A DNA stretch of 64,000 nucleotides from an uncultured SAR116 cluster alpha proteobacterium (GTDB taxonomy: Bacteria; Pseudomonadota; Alphaproteobacteria; Puniceispirillales; Marisalimonadaceae). Positions 7,964 to 14,927 of this stretch are shown here, in pieces (within the stretch, counting starts at the first letter, position 1; each line of letters starts with the position of its first letter). The position numbers and the translations under genes are program-made. The stretch spans positions 44,976 to 108,975 of the forward strand of contig CACNGC010000006.1 in NCBI GenBank assembly GCA_902619805.1, read 5' to 3'. The notes under the pieces were generated by a model, which saw only the letters and a list, made by a program, of their open reading frames with translations, was not told the origin of the DNA and searched no databases.

Positions 7964-8128
7964 TTACCAGCTAGTTATTTTTAGACATTCAATAGAATCT
8001 GAATCATTTAAATTTATACAATTTTGATATGGTGAAGCTATATAATAAAAGAGAAGTAATAAAATAAAAGCTGCAATTAAAATTATAACTGGATTATGAC
8101 TCAATATAGCAATAATGTTTTTTTTCAT
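7964..8128 (-). CDS. Small single-pass membrane protein, divergent from hxsA
   Basis: A 54-codon reading frame on the minus strand starting with ATG at 8128 and preceded by GGAGAAAA. It has a short basic N-terminus (MKKN), one strong membrane helix (about residues 13-31) and a C-terminal tail with two cysteines (NCIN and ECLK). The ribosome site, charge pattern and position divergent from hxsA support a real gene. No family recognised; a part in the Hxs system is possible but unproven. Confidence 0.5.
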   Translation of the reverse strand: MKKNIIAILSHNPVIILIAAFILLLLFYYIASPYQNCINLNDSDSIECLKITSW

Positions 8129-8170
8129 TTTTTTCTCCAATTTTAGAGTATAAAATATACAAAAAAAAGT

Positions 8171-8198
8171 TTGATTAATTTAACAAATTAAGTATAAT
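8171..8198 (+). promoter_or_regulatory. Sigma70-type promoter of the Hxs operon
   Basis: TTGATT at 8171-8176 and a perfect TATAAT at 8193-8198 are separated by 16 bp. Transcription would start near 8205, giving a leader of about 20 bases that contains GAGGAG (8212-8217) six bases before the hxsA ATG. This is one of the clearest promoter-ribosome-site combinations in the window. Confidence 0.65.
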
Positions 8199-8223
8199 AG
8201 TAATAAAAATTGAGGAGATTTAA

Positions 8224-8481
8224 ATGAAAAAAAAATCTTTCCTAATACCTGTAGCTTTAGCTGCAGCTGCTTTAACTGGTATAGTTGAAGCTAATACCCT
8301 ACCAAATAATATTGCTGATGACAAAATTTCCAATGAGAAAATTGATAAGGATAATCTTACAAAAGATTTGTTAATGCTACCGAATGAAGATACAAAAAAA
8401 GAACATCTTTTTGCTCAACATTCTTCACATTATTCACATTATTCACATAGATCTCATCGCTCTCATTACTCAAGCAGATAG
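8224..8481 (+). CDS. hxsA: His-Xaa-Ser repeat precursor peptide HxsA
   Basis: An 85-aa precursor recognised as HxsA, the substrate of the His-Xaa-Ser radical SAM system. Residues 1-23 form a Sec-type signal peptide (KKK, a hydrophobic core, then VEA before the probable cut). An acidic/polar linker follows (24-65). Residues 66-83 are six consecutive His-X-Ser triplets with X = Ser, Tyr, Tyr, Arg, Arg, Tyr, ending Ser-Arg. It is first in the operon, has its own strong promoter and ribosome site, and lies 4 bp before hxsD. The modified product is expected to act outside the cytoplasm. The nature of the modification is not visible from sequence. Confidence 0.85.
   Translation: MKKKSFLIPVALAAAALTGIVEANTLPNNIADDKISNEKIDKDNLTKDLLMLPNEDTKKEHLFAQHSSHYSHYSHRSHRSHYSSR
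8419..8472 (+). repeat. Six 9-bp codon repeats encoding His-X-Ser
   Basis: Six tandem CAT-NNN-TC(A/T) units encode the His-X-Ser core at the C-terminus of HxsA. The units differ mainly in the middle codon (Ser, Tyr, Tyr, Arg, Arg, Tyr), with synonymous changes in the Ser codons, so repeat number could change by slippage or unequal recombination between strains. Confidence 0.85.
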
Positions 8482-8485
8482 GTAA

Positions 8486-8773
8486 ATGGTTATTGACCTA
8501 TCTGTTTACTCTAAAGAAGTAGTTGTTTCTGTTCTACACAGACTATCTTATATTTTTACGGGTAAATTAGTATCTAAAGACAAACAAATTGCTGAGATTG
8601 AGTTTGTCAAAATTGAAAATGGATATGATAAAGAAAATCTGGAAGAATTAATTGTAAAAGAGCTAAATGATCAAATTTTGAGAGAACGGATCAGCCAAGA
8701 AACAGAAAGTGTTCGTAATCTAATACTTGCTCATGCCTTTTCTAGAACGAATTTTATAAAAGATAATGGCTAA
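8486..8773 (+). CDS. hxsD: Hxs system small protein HxsD
   Basis: A 95-aa cytosolic protein matching HxsD by its signature near residues 59-68 (ELNDQILRER, the LLNDYxLRE-like motif) and the preceding pattern of alternating hydrophobic strands. The position directly after hxsA and the 8-bp overlap with hxsB match known Hxs loci. HxsD has no assigned activity; a leader-binding or chaperone role for the radical SAM enzymes is a reasonable guess, comparable in size to RiPP recognition elements. Start ATG at 8486, 4 bp after the hxsA stop, implying translational coupling. Confidence 0.8.
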   Translation: MVIDLSVYSKEVVVSVLHRLSYIFTGKLVSKDKQIAEIEFVKIENGYDKENLEELIVKELNDQILRERISQETESVRNLILAHAFSRTNFIKDNG

Positions 8774-10214
8774 ATTTCTAAATAAAGAGGAATTTTACAA
8801 AGATAATCAAAAATATAGTCTTTTACCGTTCAAATTTAGTGATTTTGACAAAGATACAAAAATTTTAAGTAACATGATAGGTGAGTTTCAATTACTTCCT
8901 AATTCTACTTTCGAAGACTTTGTTAATAACAATTTGACAAATGACAATTCTCTTTATTCTGATTTAAGAGATAAACATTTTTTTACAGATACAAATACAT
9001 CTGTGGCATTAGATTTATTACCTATAAAAATTAGAACAAAATACCAAATGTTATCTAATTTTACCGCCCTTCATATTTTTGTTGTGTCGCTTCGTTGTGA
9101 ACACAGTTGTCCTTATTGCCAAGTCTCTAGGCAATCACAAGATAAAAATACATTTGATATGGATGAAGACAAAGCTGAAAAAGCGTTAAACTTAGTTTTT
9201 CAATCACCTTCTGAAAATATTAAAATTGAGTTTCAAGGTGGGGAACCACTTTTGAATTTTGAAATTGTAAAGTTTATTGTGCTAAAAGCGATTGAAATAA
9301 AACCAAATGAGAAAAATCTAAGCTTTGTTATTGCTACTAATTTAGCCTTAATAAACAATGAAATTCTAGAATTTTGTTCAAAGTATAATATTCTCATTTC
9401 TACATCACTTGATGGTCCTAAGGATATACATAACAAAAATCGTCCTAGAAAAGGAAATAACAGTTATGAAAAAACAATTGAGGGTATTAACCTATCAAGG
9501 GCCTATCTAGGCTTTGATTCTGTTTCTGCTCTTATGACTACTACCTATGATAGTTTGCCTAGAGTAGAAGAAATTATTGACGAATATATTAAAAATAAGT
9601 TTTCAGGTATTTTTTTAAGACCCTTGTCTCCTCACGGCTTTGCAATCAAAACGAAATCGTATTCGAAATATAGATTCAATGAATGGTTAGACTTTTATAA
9701 AAAAGGATTAGATTATATTATTAATTTGAATAAAAATGGTATTGAATTTTTTGAACATTTTTCTCAAGTTATTTTAAAAAAAATGCTTACATCTGATTCT
9801 GATGGTTATGTTGATTTAATGAACCCTTCAGGCTTAGGAATAGCAGTTGCTGTATACAATTATGATGGAAAAATCTATGCCTCTGACGAAGGTAGAATGT
9901 TAGCCGAGACTGGTGATGATTATTTTTGTTTAGGATCAGTAGAAGATGAATACTCAGATATTTTTACGTCTGAAAAATTATTAAATGTGCTTGATACTAC
10001 CTTTACCAAAAGTGCTCCTTTGTGTGCTGATTGTGTATACGAAGAATATTGTGGTGCAGATCCCGTGTTTCATTATGCAACCCAAAAGGATATTGTAGGA
10101 CATAAACCTACATCTGAATTTTGCAATAGAAATATAGAAGTTTTCAAATATCTAATAAAGTTAATGAATGAATCAAAGTATGTAGAAAATTTGTTTAGAA
10201 GTTGGGTAAGATAA
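8766..10214 (+). CDS. hxsB: Radical SAM/SPASM maturase HxsB
   Basis: A 482-aa radical SAM peptide maturase. The 4Fe-4S/SAM motif CEHSCPYC lies at residues 111-118 (Cys111, 115, 118). GGEP at 158-161 is the SAM amino-group binding motif. The C-terminal SPASM-type cluster has Cys420, Cys423, Cys429 and Cys453 (CADCVYEEYC then FC). The first 90 residues are an N-terminal extension typical of HxsB. It overlaps hxsD by 8 bp and hxsC by one base. It should catalyse radical-based modification of the HxsA His-X-Ser core in the cytoplasm; the product is unknown. Confidence 0.88.
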   Translation: MAKFLNKEEFYKDNQKYSLLPFKFSDFDKDTKILSNMIGEFQLLPNSTFEDFVNNNLTNDNSLYSDLRDKHFFTDTNTSVALDLLPIKIRTKYQMLSNFTALHIFVVSLRCEHSCPYCQVSRQSQDKNTFDMDEDKAEKALNLVFQSPSENIKIEFQGGEPLLNFEIVKFIVLKAIEIKPNEKNLSFVIATNLALINNEILEFCSKYNILISTSLDGPKDIHNKNRPRKGNNSYEKTIEGINLSRAYLGFDSVSALMTTTYDSLPRVEEIIDEYIKNKFSGIFLRPLSPHGFAIKTKSYSKYRFNEWLDFYKKGLDYIINLNKNGIEFFEHFSQVILKKMLTSDSDGYVDLMNPSGLGIAVAVYNYDGKIYASDEGRMLAETGDDYFCLGSVEDEYSDIFTSEKLLNVLDTTFTKSAPLCADCVYEEYCGADPVFHYATQKDIVGHKPTSEFCNRNIEVFKYLIKLMNESKYVENLFRSWVR

Positions 10215-11380
10215 TGTTGAAATTATCAGGCAATTTTGAGCATTTTAATGAATTAGATTTTTCAAGAAAAATGTTTAAGGTTACTTCCAATTATCATTTA
10301 CCAAAAGTACTTCATCAAGACTGTATTTTTCTAAATAAAGGTAATGATTTACATCCTAATTTTGATTTTCAATTAACTTTTAATAAAAAAAATCTTAAAC
10401 AGTCTAATAAAAATATTATTTTTTTAGAAACTGATTTTAAATATTTAAGTGATGATGATGTTTTAGTTCTTGATTCTAAAACAAAAAGAACGCGAGTATT
10501 ATATCGAACTAATTCCCCAAACAATTACATTCTCTTGACTGAAAGATGTAATCATTACTGTTTAATGTGCTCGCAACCTCCAAAAAATATTGATGATTCT
10601 TTTTTGATTAATGAAGCTATGGAATTAATAGACTATTTGCCAAGAAATTTGTCTAATTTTGGTCTAACTGGTGGAGAGCCGACATTATATGGTGATCAGC
10701 TTATTACTTTAGTTAATAAATTTAAAGTTTTTTTACCAGATACACAACTAGATATTTTGACAAATGGTAGGGCTTTTTTGAATCAAAATTACTCACTGGC
10801 TTTAGCTAAAATCAAACATCGAAAATTAAGAATAGCAGTACCTGTTTATTCCTCAAACCCCATTACACATGATTATGTGGTGCAATCTGAAGGGGCATTT
10901 GATGAAACTATAAAAGGTATTTTAGAACTTAAAAAATTAAATATTAACGTTGAGATTAGAGTTGTGCTTCATAGTGTAACAATTCCTGATCTTGTTTCAT
11001 TAGCAAAATATATAGTAAGAAACCTTCGATTTGTTGATCATGTGGCATTAATGGGTCTAGAAATCACAGGCTTTACAAGAGCTAATTTTGATTTGTTGTG
11101 GATAGATCCGTGGGATTATAAGGATATTTTGAGTGAGGCAGTATCTATATTAAATGATTATAATGTTCCTACGTCAGTCTATAACAATCAACTCTGTTTA
11201 ATCAATGAAGATACCAAGTCTAACTATCAAAAATCAATTAGTGACTGGAAAAACGAATATATTGATGAATGTAAAAAATGTACTAAAATATTAGAGTGCG
11301 GAGGATTTTTTTCTTCAGCAGTCCAGCATGGGTATAGTAATCATATCAAAGCATTTAAAAATGAAGCTAATCAAATTTAA
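10214..11380 (+). CDS. hxsC: Radical SAM maturase HxsC
   Basis: Second radical SAM enzyme of the system (388 aa). CNHYCLMC at residues 112-119 supplies the CX3CX2C cluster ligands and GGEP lies at 153-156. A C-terminal CKKCTKILECGG resembles a short auxiliary-cluster twitch. The start is set at 10214, where TAATG overlaps the hxsB stop; an in-frame TTG at 10202 is less likely. Paired HxsB and HxsC enzymes are the hallmark of Hxs loci, suggesting two sequential or two different modifications on one peptide. Confidence 0.87.
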   Translation: MLKLSGNFEHFNELDFSRKMFKVTSNYHLPKVLHQDCIFLNKGNDLHPNFDFQLTFNKKNLKQSNKNIIFLETDFKYLSDDDVLVLDSKTKRTRVLYRTNSPNNYILLTERCNHYCLMCSQPPKNIDDSFLINEAMELIDYLPRNLSNFGLTGGEPTLYGDQLITLVNKFKVFLPDTQLDILTNGRAFLNQNYSLALAKIKHRKLRIAVPVYSSNPITHDYVVQSEGAFDETIKGILELKKLNINVEIRVVLHSVTIPDLVSLAKYIVRNLRFVDHVALMGLEITGFTRANFDLLWIDPWDYKDILSEAVSILNDYNVPTSVYNNQLCLINEDTKSNYQKSISDWKNEYIDECKKCTKILECGGFFSSAVQHGYSNHIKAFKNEANQI

Positions 11381-11798
11381 AGAGTATAAGTTAGTTGCTA
11401 TTACATTTTGTAATATAATATTATTTTTATTTTTATATTATCAGCATAGGATTTATTTATCTCAAGGTGCAATTATTTGTTATGGAAACAACTGTAACAA
11501 TTCTAATTTAGAAAAGAAATTTTCAGACGTTAGAAATGAAAGAAGTACTCCTACTGAATTTATCCTTCCCTCGTCAACAGTAGTTGCAAAAATACAAGAA
11601 GAAAAGAAAAGTAAAAGATTAAATGTTGAGGAAATGAACTGTTTAATAAAATTAGATGATTTAGGATTTAAAATTTTAGACTTAACTTCAGCAAGTAATG
11701 CCAATAGTATTGCTGCAATTTTTGAATTTCAAGAAAATTTGAACATTCGAACTAACGGAAAATTAGATACTGAAACTAGATCAAATCTGGGTTGTTAA
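11361..11798 (+). CDS. Membrane-anchored peptidoglycan-binding-like protein, Hxs operon
   Basis: Protein of 145 aa. One N-terminal membrane helix (about residues 11-27) is followed by a linker with cysteines (ICYGNNC) and a C-terminal PG_binding_1-like domain (about 95-145) showing the pattern LDDLGF, then AAIFEFQENLNIRTNGKLDTETRSNLGC. The domain should face the periplasm and bind peptidoglycan. The ATG at 11361 overlaps hxsC by 20 bp; an alternative ATG at 11328 would overlap it more. Its place in the operon suggests it holds or presents the modified HxsA peptide at the cell wall. Confidence 0.65.
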   Translation: MKLIKFKEYKLVAITFCNIILFLFLYYQHRIYLSQGAIICYGNNCNNSNLEKKFSDVRNERSTPTEFILPSSTVVAKIQEEKKSKRLNVEEMNCLIKLDDLGFKILDLTSASNANSIAAIFEFQENLNIRTNGKLDTETRSNLGC

Positions 11799-11802
11799 TG
11801 AT

Positions 11803-12189
11803 ATGAAATTCAAAACACTTATCTATATCAACGTTATCTGTTCTATAGTTATAATTTTTTTAGGAGCAAAAATTTTTGTTGCTCCTATAATGGGTAAATT
11901 TTTTTGGGGAGAAGAATATAAGAAATTAGCTTTTGGTTGTGATAATGTAATGAGAGAACATCTAATAACAAAGAATGAATTGAAAGCTAATGTAAATAAA
12001 AAAAACGTTCAAAATTTAAGATCTGCAGAACTTGGACTTTTATCTTGTAACGATTATGATAAGCTTAGGAAAAAACTATTGATTTGGGGTGTAAGTAATA
12101 GAGAGCTATCATTACTTAGTCTTGAAGCGATAGAGGAAAACACAAAAGATGTTAGAGATTTTATAAAAACACATGAGTTTCGTTATTAA
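11803..12189 (+). CDS. Small membrane-anchored Hxs-associated protein (TIGR03982-like)
   Basis: A 128-aa protein with one N-terminal membrane helix (about residues 7-27) and a helical, charged periplasmic part containing two cysteines (GCDNVM and SCNDYD). It resembles the small uncharacterised family (TIGR03982) that occurs with Hxs genes; I assign it mainly by context and general shape. It starts 4 bp after the preceding gene and overlaps the MauG-like gene by 17 bp, so it is firmly in the operon. Function unknown; it could assist haem protein assembly or the exported peptide. Confidence 0.6.
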   Translation: MKFKTLIYINVICSIVIIFLGAKIFVAPIMGKFFWGEEYKKLAFGCDNVMREHLITKNELKANVNKKNVQNLRSAELGLLSCNDYDKLRKKLLIWGVSNRELSLLSLEAIEENTKDVRDFIKTHEFRY

Positions 12190-13378
12190 ATTTATTTTAA
12201 TATTATGTTTGCTATTCACTTCCAATAATCTGTTTGCTGATGGCAAAAGTGAGATTTTAAAACAATTCATTTTAAAAAATGGATTTGTTCCTCACCAACA
12301 GTTATTTAATAACAAAGATAGTAATTTATCTAAAGTAGGAAAGGTACTGTTTAATTCTACAGCTATAAGTCTTAATGGTGATATTTCCTGTTCAACATGT
12401 CATTTAGATAATAAAGGTTCTGCTGATGGACTTCCAATTGCAGCGGCTATTGGTGGCTCAGGAGAGGGAATTGAGCGCTTTAAATCGGGAGCTCAACTTT
12501 TACCAAGAAACACTCTTCCATTTTGGGGAAGAGGCGGTATAGGTTATGATACTTTTTTTTGGGATGGTAAAGTTCAACTCTTAGAAGGAAGTGTTTCAAG
12601 CCAGTTTGGAACCTCTCCTCCCAGCAACGATCCTTTTGAAGTTGCTGTTCATCTTCCAGCAGTCCAAATTAGAGAAATGCTTTCAGACGGGATGGGTGTA
12701 GAAAAACTAAAACAAGAAAATGTAAATGTGGCAAATACAACATATGACATAATTACAGAAAAATTGAAAAAGTATGAAATGCATGCCTCTGCTAAATTGG
12801 CAGAAACGCTAAAAAAATCAAAAAATAACCTAACGTTTAGTGATTATGCAAGATCTCTTGCAGCTTTTATAAGAGATAAATTCCGTATTAAAGAAACTAA
12901 ATTAGAAAGATTTGTTAATAATGAAACAACCTTGTCAAAAAACGAATTAAATGGTGGTTTAATCTTTTACGGTAAAGGTAGGTGTGCAACATGTCATTCT
13001 GGACCATATTTTTCTGATTTTGATTTTTATTCAGTTCCATTTCCGCAACTAGGTTTTGGGGCAAATGGCTTTGGAGTTGATTATGGTAGGTATAATGTAA
13101 CATTTGATACTAATGATTTATACAAATTTAGAACGCCGCCACTTCATAATGTAGAAAAGACCGCACCATATGGACATGATGGTAGTTTATCAACTTTAAA
13201 TGAAGCAATTATAGCCCATTTTGATCCCTTAAGATTAATTGATTTGAACGAAATGGACACTAAAAAGAGACATTATTTTTATCAAAAGCTTGCTTCTAGC
13301 GACTCCTTAAACGTAAATTATTTAACTGATAGTGAGGTAGATAATCTCGTTGATTTTCTAAAACTTTTGAATTATTGA
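12173..13378 (+). CDS. MauG-like di-heme c enzyme, Hxs-associated
   Basis: A 401-aa exported di-heme protein of the cytochrome c peroxidase/MauG superfamily. It has a signal peptide (residues 1-22, cut after LFA), a first haem-binding motif CSTCH at 73-77, a second CATCH at 271-275, and the family blocks PRNTLPFWGR and FRTPPLHNVEKTAPYGHDGS. MauG relatives use high-valent haem to oxidise residues on a partner protein; this gene ends an Hxs operon, as in other Hxs loci with a MauG-like partner. I infer that it oxidises the exported HxsA product, possibly its Tyr residues. A general peroxidase role cannot be excluded. Confidence 0.82.
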   Translation: MSFVIKFILILCLLFTSNNLFADGKSEILKQFILKNGFVPHQQLFNNKDSNLSKVGKVLFNSTAISLNGDISCSTCHLDNKGSADGLPIAAAIGGSGEGIERFKSGAQLLPRNTLPFWGRGGIGYDTFFWDGKVQLLEGSVSSQFGTSPPSNDPFEVAVHLPAVQIREMLSDGMGVEKLKQENVNVANTTYDIITEKLKKYEMHASAKLAETLKKSKNNLTFSDYARSLAAFIRDKFRIKETKLERFVNNETTLSKNELNGGLIFYGKGRCATCHSGPYFSDFDFYSVPFPQLGFGANGFGVDYGRYNVTFDTNDLYKFRTPPLHNVEKTAPYGHDGSLSTLNEAIIAHFDPLRLIDLNEMDTKKRHYFYQKLASSDSLNVNYLTDSEVDNLVDFLKLLNY

Positions 13379-13401
13379 ATGACTAAAATATAAAATTAAA
13401 T

Positions 13402-13417
13402 GTCACACTGGTGTCAC
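13402..13417 (+). promoter_or_regulatory. Paired GTCAC motifs, candidate integrase arm-type site (right)
   Basis: GTCAC at 13402 and 13413, 11 bp apart in direct orientation (context TGTCACACTGGTGTCACA), mirrors the pair inside the left end at 2311/2322. Both pairs lie inside the element, flanking the att cores in the predicted circular form. The stretch between the MauG-like gene and tRNA-Val is otherwise non-coding. Confidence 0.4.
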
Positions 13418-13523
13418 ACCTTGAATGAAAAATCATTGATAATCCCATAAATTTATATATATATAATCCTTACAGCAACGTTTAAGGTAGACTATATTAC
13501 AAGCATTTAATAAACATTTTGAT

Positions 13524-13590
13524 AATGGGACTATAGCTCAGCGGGAGAGCACTTCGTTGACATCGAAGGGGTCACTGGTTCAATCCCAGT
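13524..13590 (+). repeat. Right 67-bp direct repeat (att-like)
   Basis: Exact copy of 2185-2251, forming bases 1-64 of the intact tRNA-Val plus three upstream bases. Sequence identity ends precisely where the acceptor 3' strand begins. The sequence upstream of the repeat belongs to the island, so the intact tRNA-Val must now be transcribed from island DNA. Confidence 0.85.
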
Positions 13591-13601
13591 TAGTCCCACC
13601 A
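13527..13601 (+). tRNA. tRNA-Val (anticodon GAC), intact
   Basis: Full cloverleaf: acceptor GGGACTA/TAGTCCC, D-arm GCTC/GAGC, anticodon stem CTTCG/CGAAG with loop TTGACAT (GAC), T-arm ACTGG/CCAGT, discriminator A and an encoded CCA. It reads valine codons GUC/GUU and is the attachment target of the island. Confidence 0.95.
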
Positions 13602-13622
13602 TTAAAAAAATGTTTTTTTGTT

Positions 13623-14666
13623 TCATAATTTTCCTTGTATAACCATGTTAGAAGCAGTTTTGTATGTAACTTTTGTATTTTTAAATCCAGCTTCATTCAA
13701 GATAGAGAATAATTTTTGTGGCCCTGCTTGTGCTCCAAGTGCCATGCCCACTTCTTGAGATTTTGATGCTGGGATACATGCAATAGTCGAAAATGAATAA
13801 TACATTTGTCCAATTAAATTAAAGTTATTTTCTGGCAAGTCATCAGCAGTCGGCTCAACAAGCATAATCATTCCATTAGGATTAAGTTTTGTTTTTGCGT
13901 ATTGAATAGCCCCAAGTGGATCTCCCATGTCATGAAGACAATCAAAAAAAGCAATTATATCATAATGACCATCATAATTTTTAGCGTTATTAATTCTAAA
14001 TTCTAAATTACTAAGTTTTCTATTATTATTTTTAGCTTCGGCAATTGACGGCTCATGAGGATCAATACCTACTATTCTTGAATTAGGATATTTTTGTGCT
14101 ATTAATGAAGAGGAGTAACCATGTCCACATCCAATGTCTGCAAATGTGACACCTTTAGTAAGCATTCCATCTGCACCATCAAGACTTGGAATCCATTTTT
14201 TTATTAAAAAAATTGAATATGATGGCTTGAAAAATCTAGCAGACCCAGATAGGCAACATGGATGTAAGTTTCCCCAACCAGTTCCTTTACCATTTTTAAA
14301 ATTATCTTTTATTATATCTATATTATGAATTGCCCCTACTAAATTTTCAAATCCTCCAATCATCAATGAAATACTATCTTCATCTCCTAAAATTGAAAAT
14401 TGTTCTGGACTAAGAGAAAATTCCTCTTTTTTATTGTTATAATCTATATATCCAGCTGCTGCCAAAGCAAGCAACCATTCCCTGATATATCTTTTATCCA
14501 TTTTAATTTGTTCACTGAATTCATCCGACGTACATGGACCTAATTTATTTAAATTTTTAAAAAGGCTAAGTTCATCTCCAATTCGCATCATAGGAATTAA
14601 TGCCCCAGCTGCCATATCTTGCATTACTTTATATTGTAACTTTCTGGTTTTTTCGATATCAGCCAA
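13623..14666 (-). CDS. SAM-dependent methyltransferase with N-terminal winged helix
   Basis: A 347-aa class I methyltransferase. Residues about 25-90 form a winged-helix dimerisation domain (ELSLFKNL, TSDEFSEQI, REWLLALAAAGYI). SAM motif I is FADIGCGHGYSS (about 175-186), followed by an acidic motif II (VGIDPHE) and IIAFFDCLHDMGDP. This domain order is typical of small-molecule O-methyltransferases and the Rv2258c-like group. It converges on the tRNA-Val end and lies just outside the island. The substrate is unknown. Confidence 0.75.
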   Translation of the reverse strand: MADIEKTRKLQYKVMQDMAAGALIPMMRIGDELSLFKNLNKLGPCTSDEFSEQIKMDKRYIREWLLALAAAGYIDYNNKKEEFSLSPEQFSILGDEDSISLMIGGFENLVGAIHNIDIIKDNFKNGKGTGWGNLHPCCLSGSARFFKPSYSIFLIKKWIPSLDGADGMLTKGVTFADIGCGHGYSSSLIAQKYPNSRIVGIDPHEPSIAEAKNNNRKLSNLEFRINNAKNYDGHYDIIAFFDCLHDMGDPLGAIQYAKTKLNPNGMIMLVEPTADDLPENNFNLIGQMYYSFSTIACIPASKSQEVGMALGAQAGPQKLFSILNEAGFKNTKVTYKTASNMVIQGKL

Positions 14667-14927
14667 TTTTTAACTCCTATAAAAAATAAATTATATTTAT
14701 GTTTGTAAAATATTATTTGATATTTATAAAATAGCCTGTCTTCTAATGACACCTACATTAGTTTGTGTTGCTTATTGTTGTATTATTGCGATTTCATTTT
14801 TAAATTCCATAAAATACTCTTATTTTAGCATTCATTTAATTAAATTTACTATTTTCAATTATCTTAATCTACGTTTTACAAATTATAAATTCTTAATTAA
14901 TGTGAAATTAAGTTTATTATACTGAAA

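Larger units (their letters stand above)
2185..13590. mobile_element. tRNA-Val-associated integrative genomic island carrying an Hxs operon
   Basis: The segment is bracketed by an exact 67-bp direct repeat (2185-2251 and 13524-13590) containing the first 64 bases of a tRNA-Val gene. A tyrosine recombinase starts 89 bp inside the left copy. Cargo is accessory: secreted and membrane proteins without housekeeping relatives, a polymerase-like protein and the His-Xaa-Ser operon. Recombination between the repeats would restore a single intact tRNA-Val gene and release an 11.3 kb circle. No conjugation or capsid genes are seen, so mobility would rest on the integrase and helpers elsewhere. Confidence 0.85.

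Noticed and set aside
13436..13467. Possible promoter TTGATA/TATAAT upstream of the intact tRNA-Val
   Set aside because: The spacing is 20 bp and the distance to the tRNA is about 60 bp, so it is not convincing, though some island promoter must exist there.
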